DNA of 64,000 nt from Sphingobacterium bambusae (GTDB lineage: Bacteria; Bacteroidota; Bacteroidia; Sphingobacteriales; Sphingobacteriaceae). Numbering within the stretch: position 1 is the stretch's first letter; the number at the start of each line of letters is the position of its first letter. The stretch lies in assembly GCF_033955345.1 (NCBI RefSeq), contig NZ_CP138332.1:2294001-2358000 (forward strand), read 5' to 3'. Positions 63,581-64,000 of the stretch are shown in pieces. A program made the position numbers and the translations under genes. A model generated the notes under the pieces. It was given only the letters and a program-made list of their open reading frames with translations, had not been told where the DNA came from and ran no database searches.

Positions 63581-64000
63581 TTAGTTTTCTTTTGTTCCTT
63601 CGTACAACTCGTACTGTAATAATCTACAGTCCAATTTACCATTAAAAAACTCAAAACGACGCGATGCACGCAGGCCTATTTTTTTAGCCAAATCCGGATT
63701 TCCTGTAAAAACATAGCCACGATAGCCCTTACACTCCTGCTTGAGGAAATCGCCCACACGCTTGTACGTCTCCTCTAGCTTACTATGTACGCCCAATCGT
63801 TCTCCATACTCCGGATTAAACATCACTACGCCATTCCCTTCTGGCACAGTTGTCTGTGCGAAATCGCCAACTTCAAACGTGATGAGGTGCTCCACACCAG
63901 CCGTACGTGCATTCAATTTGGCAATCTCCACAGCTTCTGGCGCGATATCCGACGCCACGATCTGTGGCAGGTTAGCTTTCTCCGTAATCTCTTTAATACG
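63581..64000 (-). CDS. Class I SAM-dependent RNA methyltransferase, RlmL-like (5' end outside window)
   Basis: The 139 C-terminal residues are visible and the frame runs past position 64000. IVASDIAPEAVEIAKLNARTAG is the adenosine-contact and helix region of the methyltransferase fold, and VVMFNPEYGERLG is the NPPY-type motif of N6-adenine or N2-guanine methyltransferases (NPEY here), typical of RlmL/YpsC-like 23S rRNA m2G enzymes. GYRGYVFTGNPDLAKKIGLRASRRFEFFNGKLDCRLL completes the C-terminal strand pair (seen as GYVFTGNPDLAKKIGL and FNGKLDCRLLQYELY). A THUMP domain is expected upstream, out of view. Confidence 0.88.
   Translation of the reverse strand, partial: RIKEITEKANLPQIVASDIAPEAVEIAKLNARTAGVEHLITFEVGDFAQTTVPEGNGVVMFNPEYGERLGVHSKLEETYKRVGDFLKQECKGYRGYVFTGNPDLAKKIGLRASRRFEFFNGKLDCRLLQYELYEGTKEN

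Noticed and set aside
1..64000. tRNA, rRNA, CRISPR array, prophage or insertion sequence
   Set aside because: I saw no cloverleaf, repeat-spacer series, transposase, integrase or phage gene anywhere in the window.

Overview
The window comes from a member of the Bacteroidota, most likely Sphingobacteriaceae (Sphingobacterium- or Pedobacter-like). This is inferred from the SusC-type receptor, lipoproteins ending in SSC/LAC lipoboxes, the Bacteroidota -7 promoter box TAnnTTTG in front of at least eleven genes, weak Shine-Dalgarno sequences and the gene families present. It is ordinary chromosome: I see no prophage, insertion sequence, CRISPR array, rRNA or tRNA.

Layout. 1-5612 (minus): the N-terminal part of a SusC-like TonB-dependent receptor, a GMC oxidoreductase with its Tat-type small subunit, and a HAD phosphatase. 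5847-10317 (plus): a fumarylacetoacetase-fold hydrolase, an M23 peptidase, a Bcp peroxiredoxin and glycyl-tRNA synthetase. 10424-17476 (minus): an unrecognised lipoprotein, a thioredoxin-fold lipoprotein without its cysteines, and a GH29/GH95 alpha-L-fucosidase pair. 17810-27195: Tpx peroxiredoxin, MetZ-type sulfhydrylase, a FadL-like porin with an SGNH lipoprotein, OsmC, a polytopic membrane protein and UvrA.

27213-38628 is the most interesting region. A divergent XRE regulator is followed by a six-gene plus-strand cluster: YbjN-like, PspA (ESCRT-III fold), DUF4177, YqiJ-like OB-fold membrane protein, YqiK-like flotillin, and a 1614-residue coiled-coil AAA ATPase. A TPM-domain membrane protein with a zinc ribbon lies convergent to it. 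A 17-bp palindrome covers the operon's -7 box and is a good operator candidate. Together the genes look like a regulated membrane-remodelling or envelope-stress machine.

38774-45661: MutL with a degenerate endonuclease motif, an active/inactive rhomboid pair followed by a membrane-bound EEP-family protein, an old yellow enzyme and a BASS transporter. 45833-48835: MesD and its partner MesX (DUF1852), a folate-independent methionine synthase system, divergent from an Lrp-family regulator. 48866-64000: CtpA-like protease, class II fumarase, a TelA/XpaC pair, an acyltransferase, an MFS transporter, an NlpE-like lipoprotein, a nitroreductase, peptidase T, a DUF4197 protein, a secreted EEP-family protein, a glycerophosphodiesterase, an HD hydrolase and the C-terminal part of an RlmL-like RNA methyltransferase cut by the window edge.

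Functions are assigned by reading the translations and recalling family motifs; no database search was run.
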